From Ascidiaceihabitans sp034111945 (GTDB lineage Bacteria; Pseudomonadota; Alphaproteobacteria; Rhodobacterales; Rhodobacteraceae), in NCBI GenBank assembly GCA_047626725.1, contig JBLHSG010000007.1, forward strand, positions 62,001 through 126,000: a stretch of DNA of 64,000 nt. Direction: 5' to 3'. Positions 1 through 8,247 of the stretch are shown here, piece by piece. Made by a program: the position numbers and the translations under genes. Positions within the stretch are counted from its first letter, which is position 1. Every line of letters starts with the position of its first letter. The notes under the pieces are model-generated. The model saw only the letters and a list, made by a program, of their open reading frames with translations, had not been told where the DNA came from and did no database searches.

Positions 1-813
1 TCACAAAACAACGTCAAACGCGCCTATACTTCAGGCACGCCAGCGCTGGCTGTGGGTGCAGGAAACGTCACGGTTATCGTCGATGAAACCTGCGATCTGG
101 ACGCCACAGCGGTCAAAATCACCGCCTCAAAAACCTTCGATAACGCCACCTCGTGTTCGTCTGAAAATGCGTTGGTTGTGGTCGATGCGATCTACGATGA
201 TTTTATGGTGGCCCTTGCCAAAGCAGGCGGCGCGCGCATCACAGACGAGGCCGCGATTGTCGCAAAGCTATGGCCAGACGGCCACCTGAACCGTTCCGTT
301 ATCGCCCAAGACGCCGACAAAATGCTGCAGGCTTTGGGCATGGAACTGGACGTGCCAGTTGGCACAAAGTTCCTCGCGGTTGAGGCAAAAGGCATCGGCC
401 CCGACCATCCGTTATCTGGGGAAAAACTGTCACGCGTCGCAGCACTGTATCGGGCGCGCGACTTTGACGACGCCCTTAAAATCACCGGTGAAATCATGGC
501 ATATCAAGGGGCCGGTCATTCGGTTGGCTTGCATTCGAACGACCCAGACCGCGCGATCCATATCGGCACCGTCATCCCGACCTGCCGCGTGATCGTCAAT
601 CAGGCGCACACGTTTGCGACGGGCGGGTCATTCACCAATGGCATGCCATTTTCGCTGTCGATGGGCTGTGGGTCATGGGGCGGAAATTCGATCGACGACA
701 ACGTCCATTGGAAGCATTTCATGCAGACCACTAAAATTATCCGGGAAATTCCAGCGCGTGAACCAAAGGTCGAAGACATCTTTTCCGACTATTGGGACGC
801 TGCTGGCAAATGA
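1..813 (+). CDS. sauS: Acylating aldehyde dehydrogenase, probably sulfoacetaldehyde dehydrogenase (5' end outside window)
   Basis: The C-terminal 270 residues of a CoA-acylating aldehyde dehydrogenase; the frame is open from base 1, so the start lies upstream. The segment TSGTPALAVGAGN (bases 31-69) and the catalytic cysteine in TSCSSEN (codon 154-156) are hallmarks of the acylating branch (EutE/AdhE/SauS), which binds the CoA thioester. The family interconverts an acyl-CoA and an aldehyde with NAD(P)H. The serine-rich active-site loop and C-terminal half resemble SauS, which reduces sulfoacetyl-CoA to sulfoacetaldehyde in sulfoacetate breakdown. The stop codon overlaps the start of a CoA ligase, the partner expected for that route. 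An acetaldehyde or other acylating dehydrogenase remains possible because the N-terminal third is not visible. Confidence 0.75.
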   Translation, partial: SQNNVKRAYTSGTPALAVGAGNVTVIVDETCDLDATAVKITASKTFDNATSCSSENALVVVDAIYDDFMVALAKAGGARITDEAAIVAKLWPDGHLNRSVIAQDADKMLQALGMELDVPVGTKFLAVEAKGIGPDHPLSGEKLSRVAALYRARDFDDALKITGEIMAYQGAGHSVGLHSNDPDRAIHIGTVIPTCRVIVNQAHTFATGGSFTNGMPFSLSMGCGSWGGNSIDDNVHWKHFMQTTKIIREIPAREPKVEDIFSDYWDAAGK

Positions 814-2312
814 GCCTGACGTACGACATTTCGCCTCACGACCCACCAAAAGGTACGGTGCGCGATTGGCTAGATCATCGGGCAAATGGGGAAACAGTAG
901 CGTTCGTCTTTACAGATAGCAGCCCTGATTTGACGTGGGCAGTTCTGCGCGATGAGGCACAAAAAATCGCAAGCGCATTGACTGCGCAAGGGATCGAAAA
1001 AGGTGAGAGCATTGCGATCTTACAGCCCAACGGGCGCGAAGGGATCCTTGCGTTTTACGGTGCGGTTTACGGCGGTTTTCGCGCGACAATGATCAATCTG
1101 GCCGCAGGGCAAGACGCGATTGCCTACGCGCTTGATCACTGCGAGGCACGCATTGCGATGGTCCATGACAGCGTGATCGACATGTTCCAAAACGCACGAC
1201 CACCCGCAATGAAACGTTTGAATGACATCACAGTTTGCGACGTGACCCTGCACGATATCAGCCCGTCGGATCACGCGCTGCTGATGTATACATCTGGCAC
1301 AACGGGGCGACCAAAAGGTGTGGTTCACACGCATTCCAGCCTGCTTGCGGGGGGGTGGACCCCGACGATTGCGCACGGCCTTAGCGATCAGGATCGCGGG
1401 CTATGCGTGCTGCCAATTTGCCATATCAACGGGTTGTGCGTCACGGTTATGGGTGCGCTTGTTTCTGGCGGATCGGTCGCCTTGGCTGAAAAATTTTCGG
1501 CAAGCCGGTTCTGGGATCAAATCGAAACGACCAAATCCACCTGGTTTTCTGTTGTCCCGACGATCATTTCGCATCTGCTGCACAGCGACGCAAATCCAGT
1601 CGCGCACAGCAGCGCACGGTTGCGGTTTGGCCGCTCTGCATCCTCCGCTTTGGCACCCGATGTGCAAACCGCATTCGAAGCGCGGTTTGACCTACCCATC
1701 ATCGAAACCATGGGGCTGACCGAAACCGCCGCACAAATCCTGTCCAATCCCTTGCCCCCCGGTGTTCGCAAAATCGGATCACCCGGGGTGGCTTACGGAA
1801 ACGACGTGACGATCCTGGCCCCTGACCTTGGTGAATGCGCGCCAGATGTCGAAGGCGAAATTGCAATATCCGGCCCGAACGTCATGCTGGAATACCTCAA
1901 GAATCCGAAAGCCACACAGGCTGCATTTCACGGCCGTTGGCTGCGCACTGGCGATTTAGGGCGCAAGGACGCGGACGGCTATCTGTTCGTCACTGGACGC
2001 CTAAAGGAACTGATTATCAAAGGCGGCGAAAACATCGCACCACGCGAAATCGACGAAGCGTTGTACGCCCACAGTGACGTGATCGAAGCCGCGGCATTTG
2101 CGCGCCCTTGCAAAACCTATGGTGAACGCGTCGAGGCGGCAGTGCGTGTGCGCGAGGGGTCAGCCGTAACCAACCAAGATCTGATCGCCATGTGCATTGA
2201 AAAGCTCGGCAAATTCAAAGCGCCCGATCACGTACATTTTTTGCCTGAATTGCCCAAAGGTCCATCCGGAAAAATCCAACGATTAAAATTGCTGGACCTG
2301 CTGACGCCGTAG
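810..2312 (+). CDS. AMP-forming acyl-CoA synthetase, candidate sulfoacetate-CoA ligase
   Basis: A 500-residue ANL-superfamily adenylate-forming ligase. The A3 P-loop motif MYTSGTTGRPKG begins at residue 159; MGLTETAA, the LRTGDLGRKDADGY hinge region and the C-terminal GPSGKIQR lysine motif follow in order, so the enzyme looks intact. It would activate a carboxylate with ATP and transfer it to CoA. The ATG at 810 overlaps the TGA of the preceding acylating dehydrogenase (ATGA), which implies translational coupling. It is preferred over an in-frame ATG at 792, which lies inside the upstream gene. The pairing suggests carboxylate to acyl-CoA to aldehyde, as SauT/SauS do for sulfoacetate. The substrate is inferred from context only; the ligase family is too broad to read it from sequence. 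Confidence 0.8.
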   Translation: MSLTYDISPHDPPKGTVRDWLDHRANGETVAFVFTDSSPDLTWAVLRDEAQKIASALTAQGIEKGESIAILQPNGREGILAFYGAVYGGFRATMINLAAGQDAIAYALDHCEARIAMVHDSVIDMFQNARPPAMKRLNDITVCDVTLHDISPSDHALLMYTSGTTGRPKGVVHTHSSLLAGGWTPTIAHGLSDQDRGLCVLPICHINGLCVTVMGALVSGGSVALAEKFSASRFWDQIETTKSTWFSVVPTIISHLLHSDANPVAHSSARLRFGRSASSALAPDVQTAFEARFDLPIIETMGLTETAAQILSNPLPPGVRKIGSPGVAYGNDVTILAPDLGECAPDVEGEIAISGPNVMLEYLKNPKATQAAFHGRWLRTGDLGRKDADGYLFVTGRLKELIIKGGENIAPREIDEALYAHSDVIEAAAFARPCKTYGERVEAAVRVREGSAVTNQDLIAMCIEKLGKFKAPDHVHFLPELPKGPSGKIQRLKLLDLLTP

Positions 2313-2543
2313 AATGCGATCAATCGTGCCCTTGCCAAAACGCTGCGGATTTCCTAGGTTTTATCCAGAATGTTAAAATCTACAACGGGAGGGCACCAGC
2401 TGAACATGCGAATTATCCGCCGACTTCAGCATGGTCCCCGCGACGCCCTGTAAATCCGTTTGCAGGGCTGGCCCAGAAATTCTGTTTCGAATGGTCTGCC
2501 CAACGCCGTACTGCGGCCACATCCTATTTGACCCGAGATTCCA

Positions 2544-4061
2544 ATGACAATTATCAATATCAATGCTTTGGGCATGACCCTTGGCCAGCCGTTGTTTGCT
2601 GACCTGAACCTGACAATTTCCAAAACTGACCGTATCGGATTGGTCGCTGCAAATGGTCGTGGTAAATCCACTTTGCTTACGTGTTTGGCTGGTTTGACTG
2701 AGCCAACCAGCGGCGAAATCACCCGCGCGCGTGGCACACGCGTTGGTTATGTTGCGCAGAATGTGCCGGACAATGCACTGCATCACACGCTGCATGAATG
2801 GGTGTTGGCGGCCCTGCCTGCGGATCAGGCCGAATACGAAAGTTGGCGTGTCGATGTTGTGCTGGACGACTTGAAAGTCCCCGAGGCGATGCATCAAAAA
2901 CCGCTGCACGAATTAAGCGGCGGGTGGCAACGCACAGCGATGCTGGCGGCGGTCTGGATTACGGAACCAGACGTGTTGCTGCTGGACGAGCCGACGAACC
3001 ATTTGGATTTGCATCGCATCGGGTTGCTTCAGGATTGGTTGGGGGCATTGCCGCGTGACATGCCGGCTGTGATAATCTCGCATGATCGGGCGTTTTTGGA
3101 TGCCACAACAAACCGGACGCTGTTTTTACGGGCCGAACATTCGCGCGTTTTTCAGGTGCCGTTTAGTGCCGCCCGCATCGCGCTAACTGAGGCAGATGCC
3201 GCCGACGAACGCCGCTTTGCCAATGACCTGAACAAGGCGCAGCAATTGCGCAAACAGGCCGCGAAACTAAAGAATGTGGGGATCAATTCAGGGTCGGATT
3301 TGTTGCTTGTAAAGACCCGACAATTGACCGAACGCGCCACAAAAATGGAAGACGCAGCAAAGCCTGCGCATCAAGAACGCAGCGCTGGTGACATCAAGCT
3401 TGTGAACAGCGGTACACACGCCAAGGCACTGATTACATTGGATGATGTTGAGGTCAAAACCCCCGATGGACGGCTGTTGTACAAGACCGGTCAAAAGTGG
3501 ATTTTGCAGGGCGATCGCATTGTTGTGTTAGGCGAAAACGGCACTGGAAAAACGCAACTGATCCAGATGATTCAACGCGCGCTTTGTGGCACCGAAAACA
3601 TCGTGAAATGTGCGCCGTCTGTCGTGCCTGCCTACTCGGATCAGCACCTTAGCCAACTGCCTGATGACGAAACCCCGATGAATATTGTTGCGGGGCAATT
3701 CGACATTGGCGATCAACGTGCGCGCGGCGTTTTGGCGGGTGCGGGCGTCACGATCCAGATGCAGGACACGAAGGTTGGCGCATTGTCTGGCGGGCAAAAA
3801 GCGCGATTGGCGATGTTGGTTTTACGGCTCAAGAATGCTAACTTTTACCTACTGGATGAACCCACAAACCACCTCGATATCGAAGGGCAAGAAGCGCTCG
3901 AAGACGAGCTGATCGCCCATGGCGCATCCTGCCTGTTGGTCAGTCACGACCGAAGCTTTCTACGCAATGTGGGCAACAGATTTTGGTGGATTAATGGCAA
4001 AAAACTAGAAGAAGTCGATGATCCGGAACAGTTCTTGCGCGGTGAAATGGCCTCAAAATAA
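2544..4061 (+). CDS. ABC-F family ATPase (Uup/Ettlike)
   Basis: A soluble protein of 505 residues with two ABC ATPase domains and no membrane segment, the ABC-F layout of ribosome-associated translation factors. Domain 1 has Walker A AANGRGKST, signature LSGGWQR and Walker B LLLDEPTNHLD. A charged linker rich in Lys, Arg and Gln lies between the domains at about residues 210-290. Domain 2 has GENGTGKTQ, LSGGQKAR and YLLDEPTNHLD. The first Walker A replaces the usual leading Gly with Ala and carries Arg inside the loop, and domain 2 ends the loop with KT rather than KS. No strong Shine-Dalgarno is visible before the ATG at 2544. It stands alone, about 230 bp after the CoA ligase. A cellular role such as ribosome rescue or drug protection cannot be told from sequence. 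Confidence 0.88.
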   Translation: MTIININALGMTLGQPLFADLNLTISKTDRIGLVAANGRGKSTLLTCLAGLTEPTSGEITRARGTRVGYVAQNVPDNALHHTLHEWVLAALPADQAEYESWRVDVVLDDLKVPEAMHQKPLHELSGGWQRTAMLAAVWITEPDVLLLDEPTNHLDLHRIGLLQDWLGALPRDMPAVIISHDRAFLDATTNRTLFLRAEHSRVFQVPFSAARIALTEADAADERRFANDLNKAQQLRKQAAKLKNVGINSGSDLLLVKTRQLTERATKMEDAAKPAHQERSAGDIKLVNSGTHAKALITLDDVEVKTPDGRLLYKTGQKWILQGDRIVVLGENGTGKTQLIQMIQRALCGTENIVKCAPSVVPAYSDQHLSQLPDDETPMNIVAGQFDIGDQRARGVLAGAGVTIQMQDTKVGALSGGQKARLAMLVLRLKNANFYLLDEPTNHLDIEGQEALEDELIAHGASCLLVSHDRSFLRNVGNRFWWINGKKLEEVDDPEQFLRGEMASK

Positions 4062-4193
4062 ACTGGCGATGTGGTGTTGCACCCGTCCACTTTGGGCAAC
4101 ACCGCATTTTCTGCAAGCAGCAATCACATCACGACCTTTACGTTTCGCACGCATCAAGCGACACTCAAGGCCGACCAAATCGAAGGATCAGAA

Positions 4194-5144
4194 ATGTCAC
4201 GTTCTCAAACCTCTGAAATGCTACTTGGCGCGCTTGTGTCGGATGCGGCCTGCCTTGGTTTGCACTGGATTTATGACGCCGAGCGGATTGCCGAAATCAC
4301 GGCACGTCACGACGGAAAATGCGCGTTTGCACCGGTTGATGCGGCAAATTTCGAAGGTGTTTTGGGATATTTTGCACATGGTGGTCGTCACAGCGGAATG
4401 CTGACCCAATACGGCGAGGTTTTGCGCCTGGCGATCCAGTCAATGAACGCCAACAACGGCGCCTTTGACGTGGACGCGTATCAGGCGGCTTTTGTGGCTC
4501 ATTTCGGACCAGGTGGCACCTATCAAGGATACATTGATCGGCCGACGCGCGCCGCCTTAGACAACATCGCAGCCGAAAAATTCCCCTCCGGTATCGACGA
4601 CGATCAGAACCCGGCTGTTTCGCGTTTACCTGCAATTCTGGCCAAGTATCACACGGCGGAAAACCTGCCCGAAATGATAAAACAGTCGATGCAAATCACC
4701 AATGTCAACGATGCCGCCGCAGCGTATAGCGCTGCATTTTCTGACGTTTTATCGCGCGTTATGCACAATGAGCCGCTTGGCGACGCGCTTGATGCCGCGG
4801 CACATTCTGCTGATCAAAGCATCAAAACCGAACTGCTGGATGCACTGTCGACCCGCGATAGCAATTCCACAGATTATGCCGGTTTGGTTGGGCGCGCGTG
4901 TCATTTACCAACCGCTGGACCCGTGATGTTTCACATCTTGAAACACAGCGACAGCTACCGCGAAGCTGTCGAACGCAACATCCTGGCCGGAGGTGACAGC
5001 GCCGGGCGCGCGATCCTGATCGGTGCAATTATGGGCCGCGTGCACGGGGTCGCAACACCAAAAGGCATTCCGCTTTCGTGGACCTTGCAGTTGGATGACG
5101 CGCGCCAAATTTGGCAAGACTGCGAGCAATTGGCGGCCAGTTAA
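4194..5144 (+). CDS. ADP-ribosylglycohydrolase family protein
   Basis: A 316-residue protein of the ADP-ribosylglycohydrolase (DraG/ARH) fold. The N-terminal segment LLGALVSDAACLGLHW is the usual opening of the family, with the helical core following and a C-terminal GGDSAGRAILIGAIMG stretch matching the family's conserved metal-binding/Gly-rich end. These enzymes remove ADP-ribose from proteins or small molecules using Mg2+. The typical DD/DSD aspartates are only partly present here (GGDSAGR), so substrate and even activity are uncertain. The ATG at 4194 is preceded by an AGGA at suitable distance; an upstream in-frame ATG at 4071 would add 41 low-complexity residues with no ribosome binding site. 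No operon partner is evident. Confidence 0.75.
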   Translation: MSRSQTSEMLLGALVSDAACLGLHWIYDAERIAEITARHDGKCAFAPVDAANFEGVLGYFAHGGRHSGMLTQYGEVLRLAIQSMNANNGAFDVDAYQAAFVAHFGPGGTYQGYIDRPTRAALDNIAAEKFPSGIDDDQNPAVSRLPAILAKYHTAENLPEMIKQSMQITNVNDAAAAYSAAFSDVLSRVMHNEPLGDALDAAAHSADQSIKTELLDALSTRDSNSTDYAGLVGRACHLPTAGPVMFHILKHSDSYREAVERNILAGGDSAGRAILIGAIMGRVHGVATPKGIPLSWTLQLDDARQIWQDCEQLAAS

Positions 5145-5551
5145 ACTAGCATTGAATGTGGTTTTTTTCTCGAGGCAAGGCTGTAAGTAAACACCTCAGA
5201 ATCGTCGTAAATTCTGGCGACTTTTGGATGGGGCCGGATACCTAAGGCCCCCGTCGTAGTTCCGCCCTAACGCACAAAAATTTGCCGTTTTGAAAGTGAT
5301 CTGGATCAAAATAAGATGGGTTTATCGTTAAAATGTTTTTGAAAATAATGCGTTCATAAACAGTCACTTAATCGAACATCAACTCAGTCAAAAGCGCCTC
5401 GCCACAAACGCTTTTGACCACTGTGTCCAGAAAATCAGTTGCTAATAAAAATTTCCGGCTCTACCGTTAAGGGAATATTTTTGACTAAACTAATTTTTCA
5501 GACGACATTTTTTAACGCTACCACATTTTTATAAAATCAATTTTTAGGGTG
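5145..5551. other. AT-rich intergenic region before the protease cassette
   Basis: About 400 bp without a credible gene. It is clearly more AT-rich than its surroundings, especially 5270-5550. It holds a GGGGCC/GGCCCC hairpin (5230-5251) and a perfect 10-bp inverted repeat (5387-5418, listed separately). The promoter of the downstream protease gene probably lies here, but I could not pick a convincing -35/-10 pair. Confidence 0.6.
5387..5418. promoter_or_regulatory. Perfect 10-bp inverted repeat upstream of the protease
   Basis: GTCAAAAGCG and its exact reverse complement CGCTTTTGAC are separated by 12 bases. The repeat sits about 135 bp before the protease start. It could be an operator for a dimeric regulator or an RNA hairpin; there is no long T-run after it, so a simple terminator is less likely. 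Confidence 0.45.
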
Positions 5552-7672
5552 ATGTATTTGTCTTTCGTAGACGTGCCTTCCATTGTTTCTGGCTTGACCA
5601 AATTATCGAGCGGCGACCCTCGGGTTGTGATTGCGATTTTGGATGGCCCAGTTGATACCGCCCATGCCTGTTTGGCGTCGGCGACCCTCAAAACCATATC
5701 GCTTTCGGCGCAACCTAACGATCTGTCAAACGGCACGTTAGGGCATGGCACTCACGTCACCAGCCAGATTTTCGGCCAGTCAGACTGTGGCCTTGCGGGG
5801 ATCGCCCCCCAGTGCACCGGATTGCTGATCCCGGTGTATCGCGGCACATCAGGCGGTGGATTAATCGCATCCTCACAGGTTGATTTGGCCCGGGCAATTC
5901 GCACTGCCGTCGACAAAGGTGCCCATGTCATCAACATCAGCGGCGGCGAATTAAGCCCGACGCCTGAAGCAGACCAGTTCCTGCTAGATGCGTTAAAATA
6001 TTGCGAGGAACAGGGCGTCTTGGTCGTGTCGGCGGCAGGCAATGATGGCTGCGAATGCCTGCATGTTCCCGCCAGTATTCCCACGGTTTTGGCCGTCGGC
6101 GCAATGAATCCGGAAACAGGCGAACCGCTGGGATTCAGCAATTGGGGCGAAGCGTACCGCGCCAATGCAATTCTGGCCCCGGGCAAAGACATCGCTGGCG
6201 CTGCGGCTGGCGGCGGTGTCGGGGTGAAATCCGGAACCAGCTTTGCGGCACCCATTGTGACCGGCACGGTTGCGCTGATGATCAGCCTGCAAATCCAACG
6301 CGGCGAACCAATTGATGTTTTGGCAGTGCGGCGTGCAATTTTGGATGCGGCCACCCCGTGCAACCCGACCGAACAGGGCGATTGCCGCCGCTATTTGGTT
6401 GGCACGCTGAATGTCGATGCCGCAATTGATGCGATGTCTGGCAATGCTGTCGCCCCGTCGCACGCAATTGACGACGAAACCGTTTGCTTGCCGTGTCAAC
6501 GCGTGGGTCTGGCAAGTGACGTGACAACCACCGAAACGCCGACCTTGGCCATCACGCCAAGTGCCGCACAAATCGGCCCGATTCAACCCGCCTTTCGGAC
6601 AGACAACCGATTGGCACCGCAGCCTAACTTTACCTTTAGCGGCGGCACAATTTTGCCGTCCAACCACCGTTTTTCGATCACCAACATTTCAAGGAGCAAG
6701 GATATTATGTCCGATCAGGAGGGAATTATGACCAACGAAATTACTCAAACCCCGGTTCAAAACGCGATCGTCGCACAAGAGGCAATTGCGCCCCAAGCGA
6801 TGATGCAAACCGCGGGCGTTGTGGCCTCGGAGGCACCTGTTTCTGCACAACAGATGCCAGCAGCAGTGACGCCAAGTGCGGTTGAACCTTCGGATTGTGG
6901 CTGCGGCTGCGGCGGTGGTGACCAGCTGGTATTTGCCTTGGGAAAGTTGCGCTATGACCTTGTGACCGAAGCACGCAAGGATTCCCTGTGGCAGGCGATG
7001 GGCGAAAACCCCTTCGACTGGAAAAACATGATCAAGCACCTGAAATCCAACCCGTGGGACGCCGAAGCAGTCACATGGACGTTGGAAATCGATGCGACGC
7101 CAATCTATGCGATCCAGCCAACCGGCCCTTATGCAGCTGAGGCTTATCAGCGTTTGTTAGACGTTCTTCAGGGTCAAATCGACGAGAACGTCGAGCGTAT
7201 CTCTATCCCTGGTGTTGTTGTCGGTACAACCACATTGACCAACGGCATCACGGTCCCGACAATCGTTCCGACGATGCGTGGGATGTTCGCATGGAATACC
7301 GAACAACTGCTGGAAAGCGCGGCAACAGATGACGCAAAGGCCAAGGTCGAGAACTTCTTGAACCGTGTGTATTACGAATTGCGCAGCTTGGGCCAAAGCC
7401 CACAGGAACGTGCCATTAACTTTGCCGCGACCAACGCGTTTCAAGCGGATCGTGTGTTCAACAAATCGGCCGAAGCTGGCCACGAGTTGGATGACATTGC
7501 TGTCGAACGCAGCCCGATCTGCCGCCAGGATTCAGATTGCTGGGATGTCATTCTGACCACCTTCGATCCGATGAACGATCGCGGCGCGCGCATGCGCCAC
7601 CGCTTTACTGTGGATGTCAGCGACGTCGTGCCGTGTACCGTTGGTGCCGTGCGCAGTTGGTCTGTTCGCTAA
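5552..7672 (+). CDS. PatA/PatG-type subtilisin-like (S8) protease with PatG C-terminal domain
   Basis: A 706-residue two-domain protein with no signal peptide. Residues about 20-300 are a subtilisin-like domain: Asp31 in IAILDGPVD, His65 in GHGTHV and Ser230 in SGTSFAAP form the triad, and the N-terminus around LDGPVD resembles PatA-type cyanobactin proteases. Residues about 300-458 are a Pro/Ala/Gln-rich, low-complexity linker ending in DCGCGCGGGD. Residues 459-706 open with FALGKLRYDLVTEARKDS, matching the non-catalytic C-terminal domain of PatG-family maturation proteases. In cyanobactin pathways such proteases cut leader or follower from precursor peptides. Two Cys-rich peptide genes lie directly downstream. 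Either GTG 5549 or ATG 5552 may start it. No heterocyclase, radical SAM enzyme or exporter is nearby, so the pathway is not a standard cyanobactin one. Confidence 0.85.
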   Translation: MYLSFVDVPSIVSGLTKLSSGDPRVVIAILDGPVDTAHACLASATLKTISLSAQPNDLSNGTLGHGTHVTSQIFGQSDCGLAGIAPQCTGLLIPVYRGTSGGGLIASSQVDLARAIRTAVDKGAHVINISGGELSPTPEADQFLLDALKYCEEQGVLVVSAAGNDGCECLHVPASIPTVLAVGAMNPETGEPLGFSNWGEAYRANAILAPGKDIAGAAAGGGVGVKSGTSFAAPIVTGTVALMISLQIQRGEPIDVLAVRRAILDAATPCNPTEQGDCRRYLVGTLNVDAAIDAMSGNAVAPSHAIDDETVCLPCQRVGLASDVTTTETPTLAITPSAAQIGPIQPAFRTDNRLAPQPNFTFSGGTILPSNHRFSITNISRSKDIMSDQEGIMTNEITQTPVQNAIVAQEAIAPQAMMQTAGVVASEAPVSAQQMPAAVTPSAVEPSDCGCGCGGGDQLVFALGKLRYDLVTEARKDSLWQAMGENPFDWKNMIKHLKSNPWDAEAVTWTLEIDATPIYAIQPTGPYAAEAYQRLLDVLQGQIDENVERISIPGVVVGTTTLTNGITVPTIVPTMRGMFAWNTEQLLESAATDDAKAKVENFLNRVYYELRSLGQSPQERAINFAATNAFQADRVFNKSAEAGHELDDIAVERSPICRQDSDCWDVILTTFDPMNDRGARMRHRFTVDVSDVVPCTVGAVRSWSVR
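6691..6730 (+). promoter_or_regulatory. Internal ribosome-binding sites and start codons within the protease gene
   Basis: AAGGAG at 6691-6696 stands 10 nt before an in-frame ATG at 6707, and AGGAGGG at 6717-6723 stands 4 nt before a second in-frame ATG at 6728. Both are in the linker just ahead of the PatG-like domain. They are the strongest Shine-Dalgarno sequences in this gene, stronger than that of its own start. They could yield a separate protein of about 320 residues, or mark the seam of a gene fusion. Confidence 0.5.
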
Positions 7673-7839
7673 ACCTGATTTGCACAGGCGGGCCTTGCGT
7701 CTGCTTGTGCACTTAACGTTCGGCATGTGCGCTAACTTTTGCGCGCTCAACACGGGTTTGGTTTTCGGACATCGCCAGAACATAAAAACCCGACGACGCG
7801 GTCTATTTGACCACATCGGGACCAACACAGGAGAAGACA

Positions 7840-8043
7840 ATGACACCTAATTTTTGCGCACCAGTAGACCGGTCTGCCGAAGCCATGCAAGGCATCGGTT
7901 ATCACGGCGATATCCAAGCATACGGCGGCGGCGTTTCGGCGTCCGGTTTCAAATGCACATTGTGCATGGCCACATGTTCAGCATTGGCGTCAACACCACG
8001 CGCCGTGTGCGAAGCCGCATGCAAAGCGACGGTTTGCCAATAA
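7840..8043 (+). CDS. Small Cys-rich peptide 1, candidate RiPP-like precursor
   Basis: A 67-residue peptide I cannot assign to a known family. GGAGAAG lies just before the ATG at 7840. Residues 1-36 (MTPNFCAPVDRS, EAMQGI) look like a leader and are largely shared with the peptide encoded 205 bp downstream. Residues 39-66 are Ala- and Cys-rich: Cys39, 42, 46, 57, 61 and 66, plus Cys6 in the leader. Cys42-x3-Cys46-x10-Cys57-x3-Cys61 is the spacing of helical-hairpin peptides (alpha-hairpinins) with nested disulfides. It has no Sec or Tat signal and no double-Gly leader. The position right after a PatA/PatG-type protease suggests it is the protease substrate; that is inference. Confidence 0.7.
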   Translation: MTPNFCAPVDRSAEAMQGIGYHGDIQAYGGGVSASGFKCTLCMATCSALASTPRAVCEAACKATVCQ

Positions 8044-8073
8044 ATTCCAGATTGCATTTGCGATCCGGTTTTG

Positions 8074-8102
8074 GATTGGTGCGCCACGATTTTGCACCAA
8101 TC
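8074..8102. other. Stem-loop between the two peptide genes
   Basis: GATTGGTGC and GCACCAATC pair perfectly over 9 bp around an 11-nt loop, 30 bp after the stop of peptide 1. No T-run follows, so it may stabilise the upstream mRNA or act as an attenuator rather than a terminator. Confidence 0.45.
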
Positions 8103-8247
8103 TAACGAACAGCGCGGGTCATGCATTTTCATGATCCGTCACCGATCTCGGGCTTGCGATTTTCGTGAGGCCGGGTGTTGTCTAATCGTCGATGGTCGGC
8201 GGTTGGACATTATTAGCCCCCATCGGGCCCAATGAATGGAGAAGACT

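Noticed and set aside
5993..6667. A 224-codon minus-strand frame opposite the protease.
   Set aside because: Cys/Arg-rich shadow of the subtilisin-like domain with no family features.
7725..7850. ATGTGCGCTAACTTTTGCGCG resembles the start of the Cys-rich peptides (M-x-x-NFCA), as if a third, decayed copy lay upstream.
   Set aside because: Similarity stops after about seven codons, no ribosome-binding site precedes it, and the frame overlaps the real peptide start. Chance resemblance is more likely.
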